Below are positions 43,063 through 54,239 of a DNA stretch of 64,000 nt, in pieces. Each line of letters begins with the position of its first letter. Position 1 is the first letter of the stretch. The stretch spans positions 166,684,596 to 166,748,595 of the forward strand of contig JAUMIR010000005.1 of NCBI GenBank assembly GCA_030847615.1, written 5' to 3'. Both the position numbers and the translations under genes were made by a program. Source of the stretch: Gambelia wislizenii (Eukaryota; Chordata; Lepidosauria; Squamata; Crotaphytidae). A model generated the notes under the pieces. That model did no database searches. It worked only from the letters and a program-made list of their open reading frames with translations, and was not told the origin of the DNA.

Positions 43063-44249
43063 GTGACCCTTATGACCTGGAACATCGCTGGGTGGCAGAC
43101 GGCCCACAGAGATCCCTGTCCTAATGACTTCCTCACCCAATATGACATTATACTGATCCAGGAAACATGGACTAATAAGGATCTGTTACTAAATGGCTTT
43201 CACTCATTCTCAATTCCGGCAGAGCCAGGGAAAAAGCATGGAAGAGCTAGAGGCGGCCTGGGCGGCCTGGTCTCCACCACCCTACGTGCCATAACAAGGC
43301 CTCTTTCCACTTTTAAAACACATGCCATGGCAGTGCTGATTCAATTTAACCATTGCACTTTGCTGATAATAAATGCCTACATGCCTCCAATGAAGAAGAA
43401 ATCCCAAATCAGAGGCCTGTGGGCTGAATTGGAATCATATACTGCTAATCTCATGTTGCAGAACCCAAATGCATTTGCAATTTTGGGGGGGGGTGATTTG
43501 AATGCCAGACTGGGCCCCAACAATCATACCCTATATGCCCAGCACAAATGCCCTCCTCCTGATTTTGAAGATGATGGAACCCACCTCATCCGATGCTCAA
43601 AGGACAAGAAATCAAATTTTGCAGGACTTTGGATCATACAGCATTCAGGCTGAACCTTCAAATCCTAAATGGTGCCCTGAAAAATGACTGCCCAGCTGAA
43701 TTCACTTATCTCTCTGGGTCCAGAATGAGTGCCATTGATTACATAATCATTTCCAAGGACCTTCTTCCCTATGCCAAGGAATTAGAAGTTATGCCAAGAT
43801 TTGAAAGTGATCATTTACCAATTCGGTTACATCTTAGTGACTTCACCCAGGAGACACACTCCAGGGAGCGCTATCATCTCTCTTTGACACCATCAGGAAG
43901 GACTTATCGCCGAGCTAAATGGACACCCCAACTAAACCAAATAATAAGTGAGGTATTGGCTTCAGAACAACTTCAGCATCTTAGGACTGCCCTGATATCA
44001 GCTGAGTCCCCTGATGAAATCTTGGAAAATTACAATACACTTACCCAAGCTCTACGCCAATATCTAATCTGTCAAAATAGTGCACATCAGCGGAAACAAC
44101 AACAGCACCACTCCAAACCATGGTTTGACAAGGAATGTGTTAATGCTAAAAAAGCCCTCATTGATATTTATCAGGGTTACCTATCTAATAACATTCCAGA
44201 TGCTGCACCAATGCTGCTTCAGCAGAAAAGAGACTACAAAATTTGCTAA
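43063..44249 (+). pseudogene. LINE endonuclease domain, frameshifted
   Basis: The APE-like endonuclease opens with MTLMTWNIAGWQ, then IILIQETWT (catalytic Glu), a GGGDLNARLG motif, and in the next frame DYIIISKDLL and SDHLPIRLHL (the S-D-H block). One frameshift lies between about 43560 and 43650. The frame after that continues toward the RT with QHHSKPWFDKEC. The ORF2 start is taken at the ATG before the first motif; it could lie slightly upstream. Confidence 0.82.
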
Positions 44250-46401
44250 GGAACAAGAAAAAAGAAGCCATGAAGAATGACTGGACACAACTTATCCAGG
44301 CAGTCAGATCCAACAACACAGCTCTATTCTGGCATGTTGCATCAAGTTCCCAGAGAAATGGGCCAGCTACAGTGGATTGTCACATCCCTCCAGGGATATG
44401 GGAGGATCACTTTCAAGCACTTTATAAGGACAACTACATTGAAAGGGGATGCACTAGCCAAAATATAGAAAATATCCAAGGGTGGCCACCAGTGACAGCG
44501 ACAGAGATCAAGAACCTTGTAGCCCAGCTGAGAATGGGGAAGGCTCCAGGAGACAACTTAATACCTGAAGAAGCCATTAAAAACAACATTGAATTTTGGG
44601 CCCCTATCCTGGCCTCACTTTTCACCTGCATCGACAAATATGGTCAAGCACCCAAGGATTGGGGTCTTGCAATCATCGTCCCCATATATAAAAAAGGAAG
44701 CAAGGATGATCCTGTCAACTACAGACCAATTAGTCTCCTCAGTACAACCAGCAAACTCTGTGCAAGACACTTACAGTGGAAATTTCAGACCTGGTTGGAA
44801 CAAGAAAACATACTTGCAGAAGAACAAGCTGGCTTTAGGGAAGGCCGCTCCACCATAGATCAGTGCCTTGTACTCCACCACCTTATTGAAAAATACTCCA
44901 CCTGCAGCACAGTTTCTCTCTATGCTGCCTTCATAGACTTTAAAGCAGCTTTTGACTCTATAACCCGAACCAAACTGTGGAAAAAACTGGAGGCTTCTTC
45001 GATCAACCGACATTTACTCCATCTAATTCGTATGCTGCATGAAGGGACCTCATTAAAAGTAAGATGTAACCCCCAGGGACATCTCACCAATGACATTGTC
45101 ACTGAGAAGGGTGTCAAGCAAGGTTGCATTCTAGCTCCACTCCTGTTTAACTTCTACATCAATGATTTGGTGGATCACCTCAACAACACTAACTTCCACC
45201 CCCCAAAATTAAAGGGAAGGAATATTTCAACGCTGCTTTATGCAGATGATGCAGCAATACTTTCAAGAACTCCCATTGGACTAAAAAGAGCCCTAAGAAC
45301 ACTAACACAATATTGCAGAATGGAACAGCTAGAACTCAACTATCAAAAAACTAAAATCATGGCATTCGCTAAAAGGCCTAAGAACTACACCTGGAATATA
45401 GATGGCCACAAGATTGAGCAGGTCTCTTGTTTCAAATACCTGGGGGTAATTTTTCAAGCCACTGGTAGTAGGAAAGCGCATGGGGAGTATGCTGCTTGCA
45501 ATGCGCAGAGGAATACAACAACCATTCTCAAATTTCTTAAGACAAGAGAGGCCACTATTTACCTGCAGCGCTTAAACTCTTTGAAGCCAAACCAGTAGCA
45601 CAACTGCTTTATGGATCCCAATTGGGACCCTTCCCCAACCCTGCTCCATTAGAACTTGTCCAATCCACATTCTTAAGATCAGCTTTCCAAACTCCAAAAT
45701 GTGTCTCTAACGCAGCTCTGAGACTGGAGTCAGGATTTATTAAAGTGGAGGCCAGAGTGTGCGTGACCATACTCAACTACTGGCTCAGACTATTCCTCTT
45801 TCCCACTGGCCTTGCTCAACTAACCTTAAGTGATGATTTCCAATCCAGCTGGAAACAGACAGTGATGACTAAAATCTCAATGCTGGGCCTTTCTCCAGAT
45901 CTTCTGCTTAGCCTGGGATATGATAGGGCAAAAGCTACTATCAAACAATAGGTAGCACATATAGAGCGACAACTGGATCTAGCCAGTACTCCAACCTTCA
46001 TTGCTAGTGACTCCAATAGATATCTGGCCTCACCTTTGGCATACTTAGCAACACTTGAAATACCTAAACATCGAAGGGCCTTTACTCTAGCACGGTGTCG
46101 TGCCCTCCCTTCAGCTGTCCTTGAAGGCCGATACAAGAACATCCCCTTCTCAGACAGACTGTACCCCTGCAACTCAGGCCAAATAGAAACAACAGAGCAT
46201 GTATTACTCCAGTGCTCATACTACAGGGACATACGTCTCAGACTTACTTCACCCCTGTTGCATAAATATCAAGGGCACACTGGACAATTCTACATAAACT
46301 TGTTGCTTTCAGACACCAACCCAGGAACAACTTATAATGTTGCCAGATTCTGCGCAGCTGCGGTTAAAATTCGACAGACAATGTCCTCAGCAGTAGAATA
46401 G
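44243..46401 (+). pseudogene. LINE reverse transcriptase and C-terminal finger
   Basis: The RT frame (44243-45598) contains GKAPGDNLIPEEA, NYRPISLLSTTSK, EEQAGFREGRSTIDQ, FIDFKAAFDSI, GVKQGCILAPLLFN and LLYADDAAIL (intact Y-A-D-D). A frameshift near 45560 moves the reading into the frame at 45622, and an in-frame stop occurs near 45949. The C-terminal frame ends with a CCHC finger (YPCNSGQIETTEHVLLQC) and stops at 46401. The RT core is intact for 451 codons. Confidence 0.87.
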
Positions 46402-46529
46402 TGTCAACCTAGTCTTGTTATACTGGAGCTAACATTTTAAATACTGCTTTTAGCCTGTTTTTATCCTGTGATTTCACCTTTATTTAGTATCCCTTTTTAC
46501 CTGTGCTGGTCTATGACCGTAATAAAGAT

Positions 46530-46550
46530 TCTATTCTATTCTATTCTATT
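46530..46550 (+). repeat. (TTCTA)n 3' tail of the LINE
   Basis: Pentanucleotide repeat following AATAAAGA, ending exactly at the right target duplication. Confidence 0.8.
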
Positions 46551-46563
46551 CCTGAGACTGGGA
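46551..46563. repeat. LINE target-site duplication, right copy
   Basis: CCTGAGACTGGGA, the partner of 41424-41436. Confidence 0.9.
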
Positions 46564-46750
46564 TCTAATTAGGAAAGGCTTGTCGATAGAGATCCGTCTT
46601 CAGTGCTTTTTTAAAGCTACTCAGACTTGTCATCTGACAGATCTCATTCAGCAGGCCATTCCATAATTTGGGGGTGATTACTGAAAAGGCCCTCTGGGAG
46701 GTTTCAGACAGCCTAGATTTTTGTGGCTGAAGCAAATTCCTCCCAGAGGA

Positions 46751-48306
46751 TCAGAGTGCATGGGGAGGATTGTATGGGAGGAGGCAGTTCCGAAGATAAG
46801 TTGGACCCAAGCCATTTAGGGCTTTAAAGGTAATAACCAACACCTTATACTGGGCCCGGAAACTGATAGGCAGCCAGTGGACAGGTTTTAATACTGGAGT
46901 TATATGGTCTCTCCGAGATGTTCCCAAGACCACTCTGGCTGCCATATTTTGTACCAACTGACCAAGCATGAGGGTAGCCCCATGTAGAGAGCATTACAGA
47001 AATCTAGATGAGAGGCTATCAGCGTGTGCACCACAGTCTCGAGGTCCCTTACTTCCAGGAAAGGGTGCAGCTGGCATGTCAGCCGAAGCGCTCCTGAGCA
47101 TCCCATTCACCTGACTAGTCATCTGAAGCAATGAATCAAGGAGCACCCCCAGACTGTGAACACAGTCCTTAATGGAGAGTGTGACCCATCCAGGACTGGA
47201 GGTTGCAACCCGACTCCTGGTTTTGGGGCCGCTATCATGAGCACCTCTGTTTTGTCTGGATTTAATCTCAATCTGTTTCTTCTCATCCAGCCCATTACTG
47301 CTTTAAGACAATCATTAAGAGGAGAGATGCCATCGGAATTCGAGGCCGATCATCGGGACAAGGAGAAATAGATCTGGGTGTCATCAGCATACTGATAACA
47401 CCCAGCCCCATAACTCCAAATAATCTCACCCAGTGGCTTCATATAGATGTTAAACAGCATCAGGGACAGGATGGCACCCTGCGGAACGCCACAAGTAAGA
47501 TCCTTTCTGCTGGAGCAGCTGTCCCCAAGCAACACCCTCTGGGACCTGCCCGAGAGGAAGGACTGGAACCACTGGAGCGTAGTGCCTCCAATTCCTAACC
47601 CACTCAGGCGATCCAAGAGGATGCTATGATCTATCGTATCAAAAGCCACTGAGATGTCTCAAAGCACCAACAGGGTCACACTACCCCTTTCGATACTTAG
47701 ATGCAGGTCGTCAGTCAGGGCAACCATGGTGGTCTCAACTCCAAATTCCATCCTAAAGCCATTTTGAAATGGGTCTAGATAATCGGTTTCGTCCAAGACC
47801 ACTTGGAGTTGAAGCACAACTGCCCGCTCGATCACTTTGCTCAAGAATGGTGACATAGAAACCGGCCTATAATTGTTCGTGTCCAGGGGCTCCAGGGAAG
47901 GATTTTTCAGGAGCGGCCTAACGGCAGCTTCCATTAAACAGGATGGAACACATCCTTCCTGACGGATGCATTGATGATATCCTTAAGGAATACCATCAAG
48001 GCACCCACCCCCCTTGATGGCCAGCCATGAAGGGCAAGGATCGAGAGGGCAAGTTGTCTTCCTCACCCTGCCAAGTAGCTTGTCCACATTCTCGGTACTC
48101 ATGGATTGAAATTGCTCCAGTAAACTTACATCAACAGAGTTGCTGGACACCTTGTCAATTGTTTCTGTCAAATTACTGGCATCTAAGTCGGCTCTTATCC
48201 GAGAGATTTTATCTGCAAAGAAGTTGTTAAACGCATCACAGCAGACCGTTGTTGGATTAAGCAACAGGTTCTGTGCAGGAATAACCTGCGTCATCTCCCT
48301 TACCAC
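46751..48306 (-). pseudogene. L2 reverse transcriptase remnants
   Basis: Four minus-strand frames line up in order. 48306-47983 holds the pre-RT part (DAFNNFFADKIS, TTCPLDPCPSW). 47934-47659 holds RT blocks (EAAVRPLLKNPSL, NNYRPVSMSPFLSK, DPFQNGFR). 47649-47350 holds FDTIDHSILLDRL, SGRSQRVLLGD, CGVPQGAILSLMLF and YQYADDTQIY (catalytic Y-A-D-D). 46969-46751 holds the C-terminal part (PVHWLPISFRAQYKVLVITF). Several frameshifts separate them. This is the typical L2/CR1-group order; the 5' end with endonuclease is missing. Confidence 0.85.
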
Positions 48307-48551
48307 CCTAAGCAGCTCTGCTGGACTGTACCCTGCAGATGCAGTACATGCAGAGGAGAAGGATCTCTGCGCTGCACGTATTGCCTTTCAATAGGACCAA
48401 AGAAAGTTCCTATGATGAGTCCTGTCAGATAAGAGTCGAGTTTTCCGCCAGTTGCGCTCTAGTCATTGTCCAACCCACTTCATTTTCCTAAGCTCTGCTG
48501 TATACCATGGCTTACGGTTTGGAGCGGGTTGTGAGACTCCTGGGCCCCCTT

Positions 48552-48752
48552 CACAATTACACAATTATAGCACTATAATTACACTTTATCTGCCATCACA
48601 ACATCCTATGGAATCCTGGGTTTTCCAGTTTAGGGAGAGGCATTTAGAATTCTCAGCCAGAGAATTCTAATGCCTCATCAAACTATAAACTATAGGATTC
48701 TATAGGATGTTGCCACGGTACTTAAAGTGGAATCATAGTGTCACAATTATGA
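48552..48752. mobile_element. Palindromic MITE, ACAATTATAGCACTATAATT type
   Basis: An inverted repeat of about 200 bp. ACAACATCCTAT..GAATCC on the left pairs with GGATTC..ATAGGATGTTG on the right, and GGCATTTAGAATTCTC with GAGAATTCTAATGCC at the centre. The outer ends are CACAATTATAGCACTATAATT and AATCATAGTGTCACAATTATG. It resembles hAT-type MITEs of lizards, but no target duplication was established. It is unrelated to the GGAGATT group. Confidence 0.7.
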
Positions 48753-49590
48753 AATGTATTGAGGAAATATATCATATAAGAATGTGGGTGAATGCTTTCG
48801 CAATTGAACTTCAAACATAATTAAAAAAGGGAACCAAATAACATTTCCCCCTCTTTCTACTCATCTTAGAATCAGGGAAAATAAAGAAATAGTTTGAGAG
48901 CCTACACTTTGGATATTTCATTTGTGGCTCCATTTTCTTTGGTGCTCTCTACACGTTCTTGTAGCCTTTTCACAGAGACAGGTTAATCTCTGCTACTGGA
49001 CATTTTTTTTTAAAAAAATGTAAGAGTTGGCTATCCAGTGCAGAGAAAGAAAAATCCCTTAAGCATTGTATCTTCCTATCAGGTAGAGTGACAGCATCAC
49101 TGCTGGCAGGATTAGCCAGCAGGCAGCAAGCAAGAACCTGGAAATATACCAGCTTTGTTGCTTCTCATCCAAATAGTCCCTAGGCATGCCTATCTTTTCT
49201 CTAGGTTGTGCAAAAGATTTCACTGTTCAAAAGTGGCACTTGCAGACCCAGACCATACAGCCCCTCCTCCCTCCTAAATAAGACACACACACTATGTATG
49301 TAGTAACAAATGTATTGATTACAAATTCAGAAACATTGGTTAAGTACAGGTTAGTAAAAGACATTGTTGGCAATAAAAATGGCCACAACTTGCATATGCT
49401 AAATGGTTGGCAATTATGCATGGGTTGTGATCTCATCATTGACCCAATCAATGTGGATCAATGGCTCCACGTCGGACAGTTCGGACTCACCTGGAGGAGA
49501 GAGACAATGGCTGAGCTGACCTGCCCAACTCTGTCTTCCCCTATAATCAAGGAACTGTTAACCAAATAGAGGAGGGGTCTTCTTGAACTT
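48753..49590. other. Unannotated stretch beside the DIRS-like element
   Basis: No gene is recognised. The part from about 49290 may be 3' flanking or terminal-repeat sequence of the DIRS/Ngaro-like element, but I found no matching copy at the 5' side. Confidence 0.35.
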
Positions 49591-49739
49591 AAACTTAGAG
49601 TTGAATTTGATTGAGACCCCTTTTTCTCATGCCATTGTCATGACCCATGCCATCTGCCACCAAGATGTTCCCCATGGGAACTGCCTTCCACCAACTATTC
49701 CCCACATCAACAGGCAACGCTATAGATTCTTGGTGGCCC

Positions 49740-50680
49740 CAGGCTGGGCAGACAGCATTGTCTCTGGCCATATGTACACTGCATAGTCCCCAGATCGCCA
49801 ATGCCCTAACTTCATGCCCGCCTTGCTCTGCCATGGTAGCTGCTCCTATCCGGAACGAGTGGCTACTAAACTCTTCCGCCGGCAGTTCCATCCATCGCAA
49901 AGCTATCTTCAGCATGCGCACAAACTGAAACCTGGTGAGTGGGAGCCCATCCAGGTGCCTGAACAAGGGTCTGCTAGCAGAGCCTCTAGCCCATATGAAC
50001 TCCTGGATGCAGGCCACTGGGCACGGGCAGAAACTTTCCACCTTTCTCAAGTGCAGAGTGGCTCCAAGGCCACGCTTGTTGCCCTTCAAGTACCATATGC
50101 ACAGCGTCAGGATCTTGTCTTTGATGACCTCGTCCCGCATCTGCAGAGCCCTGCCAGATGCATCCATCTTGGATGAACAGACAGCCTCCCCTACCCTCAG
50201 TACCCCAAAGAAGACGGTGGTATAAGCAGTGCTGAAAAGCAAAGCCTCGTAGCTGGAATGACATATGGTCGGCAGCAACTCTACCAAACATGCCAGCATG
50301 GCATATGACACAGGCCGCCGTGTATCCACTACCTTTGCCGTCGTTCTCCTCCAACATTCCATGGCTTTCTTCACCATGAAGGTGTCACAGGGGTCGCCAT
50401 GACCAGCTGCTTTACTGAAGGAGATGCCAGCCACCTGCCTGGAGATGGTCCTGGATACAAAGCCTCACTCCTTTAATGAAGCTAGGTAATGCAGTACCTC
50501 TCTTTCTGATGCTGGCCATGCTGCCCATAGCTGTGCTGTCACTGGAAGGCCAGAAACTGGGATGCCACTCTCTTGTAGCTAGCCCGTGTTGAAGGTGCGA
50601 AGGAGTCAGCTATGCCCTGGATCACTATCCGTTTGTCCGGGAAAGCCGCCAAGTCAGTAGTTGATAACTCAGCCTGGCTC
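49740..50680 (-). pseudogene. Tyrosine recombinase of the DIRS-like element
   Basis: The N-terminal core-binding part (ADSFAPSTRASYKRVASQFL) is around 50560-50620. The catalytic part has FFGVLRVGEAV (Arg I), WRGSASRPLF-like and FSSHSFRIGAATMAE (His-x-x-Arg) in the frame 50434-49595. Just beyond, near 49803, a frameshift separates that frame from the expected tyrosine segment, which is legible in another frame as YAVYIWPE at about 49765-49790. The enzyme would integrate a circular cDNA. In this copy the nucleophile is out of frame. Confidence 0.82.
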
Positions 50681-50689
50681 AGCAACAAC

Positions 50690-51230
50690 ACAGCTCCAAA
50701 ATACAGTACCTTGTGATGTCAATAGCAGTCCATAGAGTCAGGAGTCCAGAGAGAGAAGAACGATGAGGCAGTCCAAGGTCAAAGGGTTCCAGCAGGTGGA
50801 TCAACAAATACAGTTCAGGGTCAAGATAATCCGAGGTTTCAAGAAGCAAGATTCCAAAAGCCAGGGGAGTCAAAGGCAGAGGCTTTCCCCAGGGAATGCA
50901 GATGGCCTTTGATAAGGAATCCAGCATCTCCCCCAGCTGTTTATGTTGGCCCCAGCTCCCACTCACAGCTGTTGGTGATTAATGAGCATCTTTCTTTTAG
51001 CCTCCAAGAGTGTCAAAGCCCTTTCTGCTCTTCTTTGGCTAAAGGTAGGTACCTGCTCCTCTTCCTCTTGCTGTTGCTCAGCTATGTCTCCCAGGCTTGG
51101 ACCCTGTGCTGGGGGAAGGCTAGGCTGCTGAGACCTGTGTTCTTCTGTAGCAGGGCTAGATTCATGCTCAGCCAGTTTTTCTGCAACTGGCTCAGCCTCC
51201 TCACCTTCTGAGTCCTCAGAGTCCTGCCTG
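50690..51230. other. Unassigned insertion between RNase H and recombinase
   Basis: The segment is not explained by DIRS coding sequence. On the minus strand it begins with an acidic Glu/Gln-rich frame (EDSEGEEAEPVAEKLAEHES, then QQQEEEEQVPTFS) that stops near 50963. It then runs into C/T-rich 'ggaatcttgcttcttgaaac' and 'ctctggactcctgactct' sequence that looks like a dispersed repeat or LTR. No target duplication was recognised. Confidence 0.4.
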
Positions 51231-51239
51231 ACCACGACA

Positions 51240-52829
51240 CCATTCCCAAGACTCCATAGATCTGCCGGGAACGGGACTGCTGTCACGTCAGCATCCATGG
51301 CCAGCAAGTGGAACCGCTCATCCTGAAAGCCAGACAAGGTGTCTGCTATCTCGTTATCCACGCCTGGAATGTGCCATGTGTGAAAACTGATATTGGACTC
51401 TAGACAAGCCAGCACGAACCTGCACACCAACCTCATGACCCTCTCAGACCGGGAGGACTGCCTGTTGATGATCCTAACCATGGCCTGATTGTCACACCAG
51501 AAACAGACCTTCTTGTCCTGAATTCCCCCTTCCAGAATGTGACAGCCACCAGAATGGGAAAAAATTCCAGTAATGTGAAGTCCCTGGAGAGTCCTAGCCC
51601 TGCCCACTCCTCTGGCCATGGTTGTGCGCACCAGTGGCCATTGTAGTACACCCTGAAACTGAGGGTACCCGCTGTTGTCAGAATGCACTTTAAGGTCACC
51701 CCCAACACCAAGCGTTCCTGCCATGTGGTGACTCTGTTATAATGCTCCAGGAAAGTGAGCCATACCCTCATGTCCTCCTTGACTCCCCTGGTCAAACAAA
51801 TGCATAGGTGTGGTGATCTAAACGCGCCCCCCCCCGGTGAGGCATGCAACTCGCACACAGAATGTCCTCCCTGGTGAAACCACCCTGCATGCAAAGTTCA
51901 AATGACCCAATAGCAACTGCACTTCTTTCAGTGTGGCTTTCTCCTTTCCCAGAAGGCCTGCCAACGTCACCCTCAATACTGCTATTTTGTCGTCAGGCAG
52001 TCTTGACACTCCTTTGACTGAATCCAGCTGTATCCCCAGATACACCAGAGACATTGCTGGTCCAACTGTCTTGTCAGGAGCCAATGGGATCCCGATTGCC
52101 ACAGCCAGGACCTGGTAGAGAGTAAAAATTCACACTCTGACCCCCCCCCCAGCCAGCCCCATCCTTAAGAAATCACCCAAATAATGCATGACAAATGGGG
52201 ATCCCACCCTGTGCTGAACGGCCCACTCTAGGAATGTGCTGAAGGCCTCAAAAGCTGACCAGCTGATCGAGCAACCCATGGGCAGGGCCATGTCATAGTA
52301 CCACTTGTCTTGGAATTTGAAGCCCAGCAGGCAATGATCTTCTGGCTGTACTGGCAATAATCTGAATGCCAATTGTATGTCACATTTTGCCATGAGTATG
52401 CTGCACCCACAAATCTGGAGGAGCCGCACCGCATGATCCAATGAGGCATATCTCACCATGCACCGTTCCGGTGGGGTAGCGACATTGAAAGATGACCTTT
52501 TGGGATACGATACGTGGTGAATAAGCCGATATTCCCCCAGCGCATTCTTAGGCACCCCCCCAATGGCGATATGTTCAAGTTGGGCATGGGAGATCTGTTT
52601 GACAGGACCAGCAATGCGGCCCACCCCCGCTCCTTCTCTATCTTGCGAGCTAGCACCTCAGGCAGCTGTGCTGCAGATTTTAGGTTTCCCAAGATGGAAG
52701 CCTCCCTGGGACCCTGGAATGGGATGCGGAAGCCAAATTCAAAGCAGGCAAGTAGGCCACCGTCTCCTTGTTGGGGTAGGCAGTCAGGAGAGGCTGCATG
52801 GCCTCAAACTTCACAGGCGTGAAAGCCAT
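51240..52829 (-). pseudogene. DIRS-like reverse transcriptase and RNase H
   Basis: The start is taken at the ATG at 52829, 32 bp after the gag stop. The pre-RT segment reads LLCFEFGFRIPFQGPREAS-like and QLPEVLARKIEKERG. The RT has AKCDIQLAFRLLPVQPEDHC (first catalytic Asp) and ALPMGCSISWSAFEAF. The expected Y-L-D-D-F box reads Y-L-G-D-F (GGT for GAT). The thumb/connection region has SLVYLGIQLDSVKGVSRLPD and LLGHLNFACRVV. RNase H segments include RDFTLLEFFPILVAVTFW, then VCFWCDNQAMVRIIN and HTWHIPGVDNEIADTLS. Frameshifts occur near 52625, 52131-52141, 51827-51836 and about 51530. Several coincide with C runs. Confidence 0.83.
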
Positions 52830-52860
52830 GCAACCCCTCACCCCTGCCCTGTCGCTTACC

Positions 52861-54239
52861 TCATTTCACTTTGTTGTTGCTGGCGCTGTTACCAGACCCT
52901 GCCTCCTTCCTGGCACCAGTTGAGGCAGGGCGACTGTTCTGAAAGGACTGCCCTCCCCCACCCCGATAGGAGCAGTTCACCTTTGGGTGACCACCCCCAC
53001 AGCTTTCACATGTGTGGTCGAACTGTCATTTGTTCCTAGTGCACTTACCTCCGTTGTATTCCCAGCACACCGGTTTCTTCCTCTCCTCCTTCCTGGTTGC
53101 CTTGGAGGCCTCTCCCTTCTCTTGTCTTCCAGGCCCCGTGGCCTGCAGCCAAGTAGGGTAATCAATGGTTTCCCACCTGTGCATGGGTGACCTGGATGCT
53201 TCCTTTCTGCATTCCACATTGTACAGTATGGCATTGGTGTCCCCTGCCTGATCCCTTACCTTCAACACCTGGTGAAGGTGATTGATCAAGTGCCAGGCTC
53301 ATTCTGGGAAACCAAAGCAACCACCACCATGAAGACCATGTACCCACTAAGACAGTTGGCAAAAGTGCGTTCCACCACCTCCAAACTAGCCTTCTTGTTC
53401 TCCTTTCTGTCACTCTTATGAACCCTCGCTTCCTCCCCCGGAGGTGGAGCCAGCGAAAAAGATATCAACGTAATATCCTTGCAGTATCTTGGAATGTACC
53501 TTATGATCCAAGTGGCCACCAGGGGTGTCTTCTTTGGAATTGGCTTCTCTAAGTTCCTCCCCTGGGGGGTTCTTACCTCCATTTTTTCTTTCCGTCTCAG
53601 CTTTCTCCCTGGCTTTCTGTAACCTGAGGGCCCAACCCTGCAATCGTGGTTTGAAAGCCCCTTTTTCCTAGTACCTGAACTTGCTGCAGTCCTCATCCAA
53701 AGACTCACTTGAAGAGGAACCGAAATGAGACCTTGACCCCTTCCAATGCTGAGGCCTCTGGAGCTTCCTACTCAGGCTCTGCCCTCTCCTTGATCCACTG
53801 CTCCACCATGATGAGGAGTCACATGATTCTGAGCACCTTGAATCCCTAGTGGATCTGGACCGCTGTGACCACCCACTGCCACTTGCTGTGCCCATGCTGG
53901 AAGATGTGCTTGGCTCCCCATTCCCAGACATTGCCATGGCTACGGGCATCACATGGTTTTCCGGTTGCCCCAGGGGATAATTTTTGTCCATCCTCTGCAG
54001 CATGATGGACAATGCCCCCATGATGTCTGCTATAGTGGGGGCCAGGGGCACAAAAGCCTCAGTGGCGGGGGTCGTGAATCCATCATCAGGGCAGGGTTAT
54101 TGCAGGGCCCTGACTCTTGGTCTGGCTGCCCCAACCTCCCACCCTCTGGTGCAGGCTCAGCTTCTGGTTGCATCTGTGGGTCTGTATGGGGCCATTGTTT
54201 GGAGGCCTTTTTGGGTCCCATGCTGGTGGAAACCCCCAT
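52861..54239 (-). pseudogene. DIRS-like gag with CCCH-type finger
   Basis: The frame opens at an ATG at 54239 (MGVSTSMGPKKASKQW). After a frameshift near 54040 it continues through APTIADIMGALSIMLQRMD and a Ser/Arg-rich region (GSGWSQRSRSTRDSRCSES), then a frameshifted Lys/Glu-rich part. Near the C terminus is VCWEYNGGKCTRNK, followed after an in-frame TGA (53026-53028) by a TCESCGGGHPKVNC segment. Together they form the CCCH-like finger seen in DIRS/Ngaro gag proteins. The frame closes at 52861. At least two frameshifts and one nonsense codon are present. Confidence 0.72.

Larger units (their letters stand above)
41437..46550 (+). mobile_element. Nearly full-length Vingi/I-like LINE
   Basis: A 5114-bp insertion bounded by a perfect 13-bp target duplication. 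It holds an ORF1 region, an APE-type endonuclease, an RT and a C-terminal zinc finger, and it ends in AATAAAGATTCTATTCTATT-type pentanucleotide repeats (TTCTA)n. The 3' microsatellite and RT type fit the I-group (Vingi/ingi) better than L1, CR1 or RTE, but the clade assignment is tentative. Confidence 0.85.
41176..48545 (-). mobile_element. L2 LINE interrupted by a 5.1-kb LINE
   Basis: The antisense L2 begins at its ATA/TTA 3' tail (41176-41219), continues as 3' UTR to 41436, is interrupted, resumes at 46551 and extends 5' to about 48545. The coding remains are broken into several frames. Confidence 0.78.
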
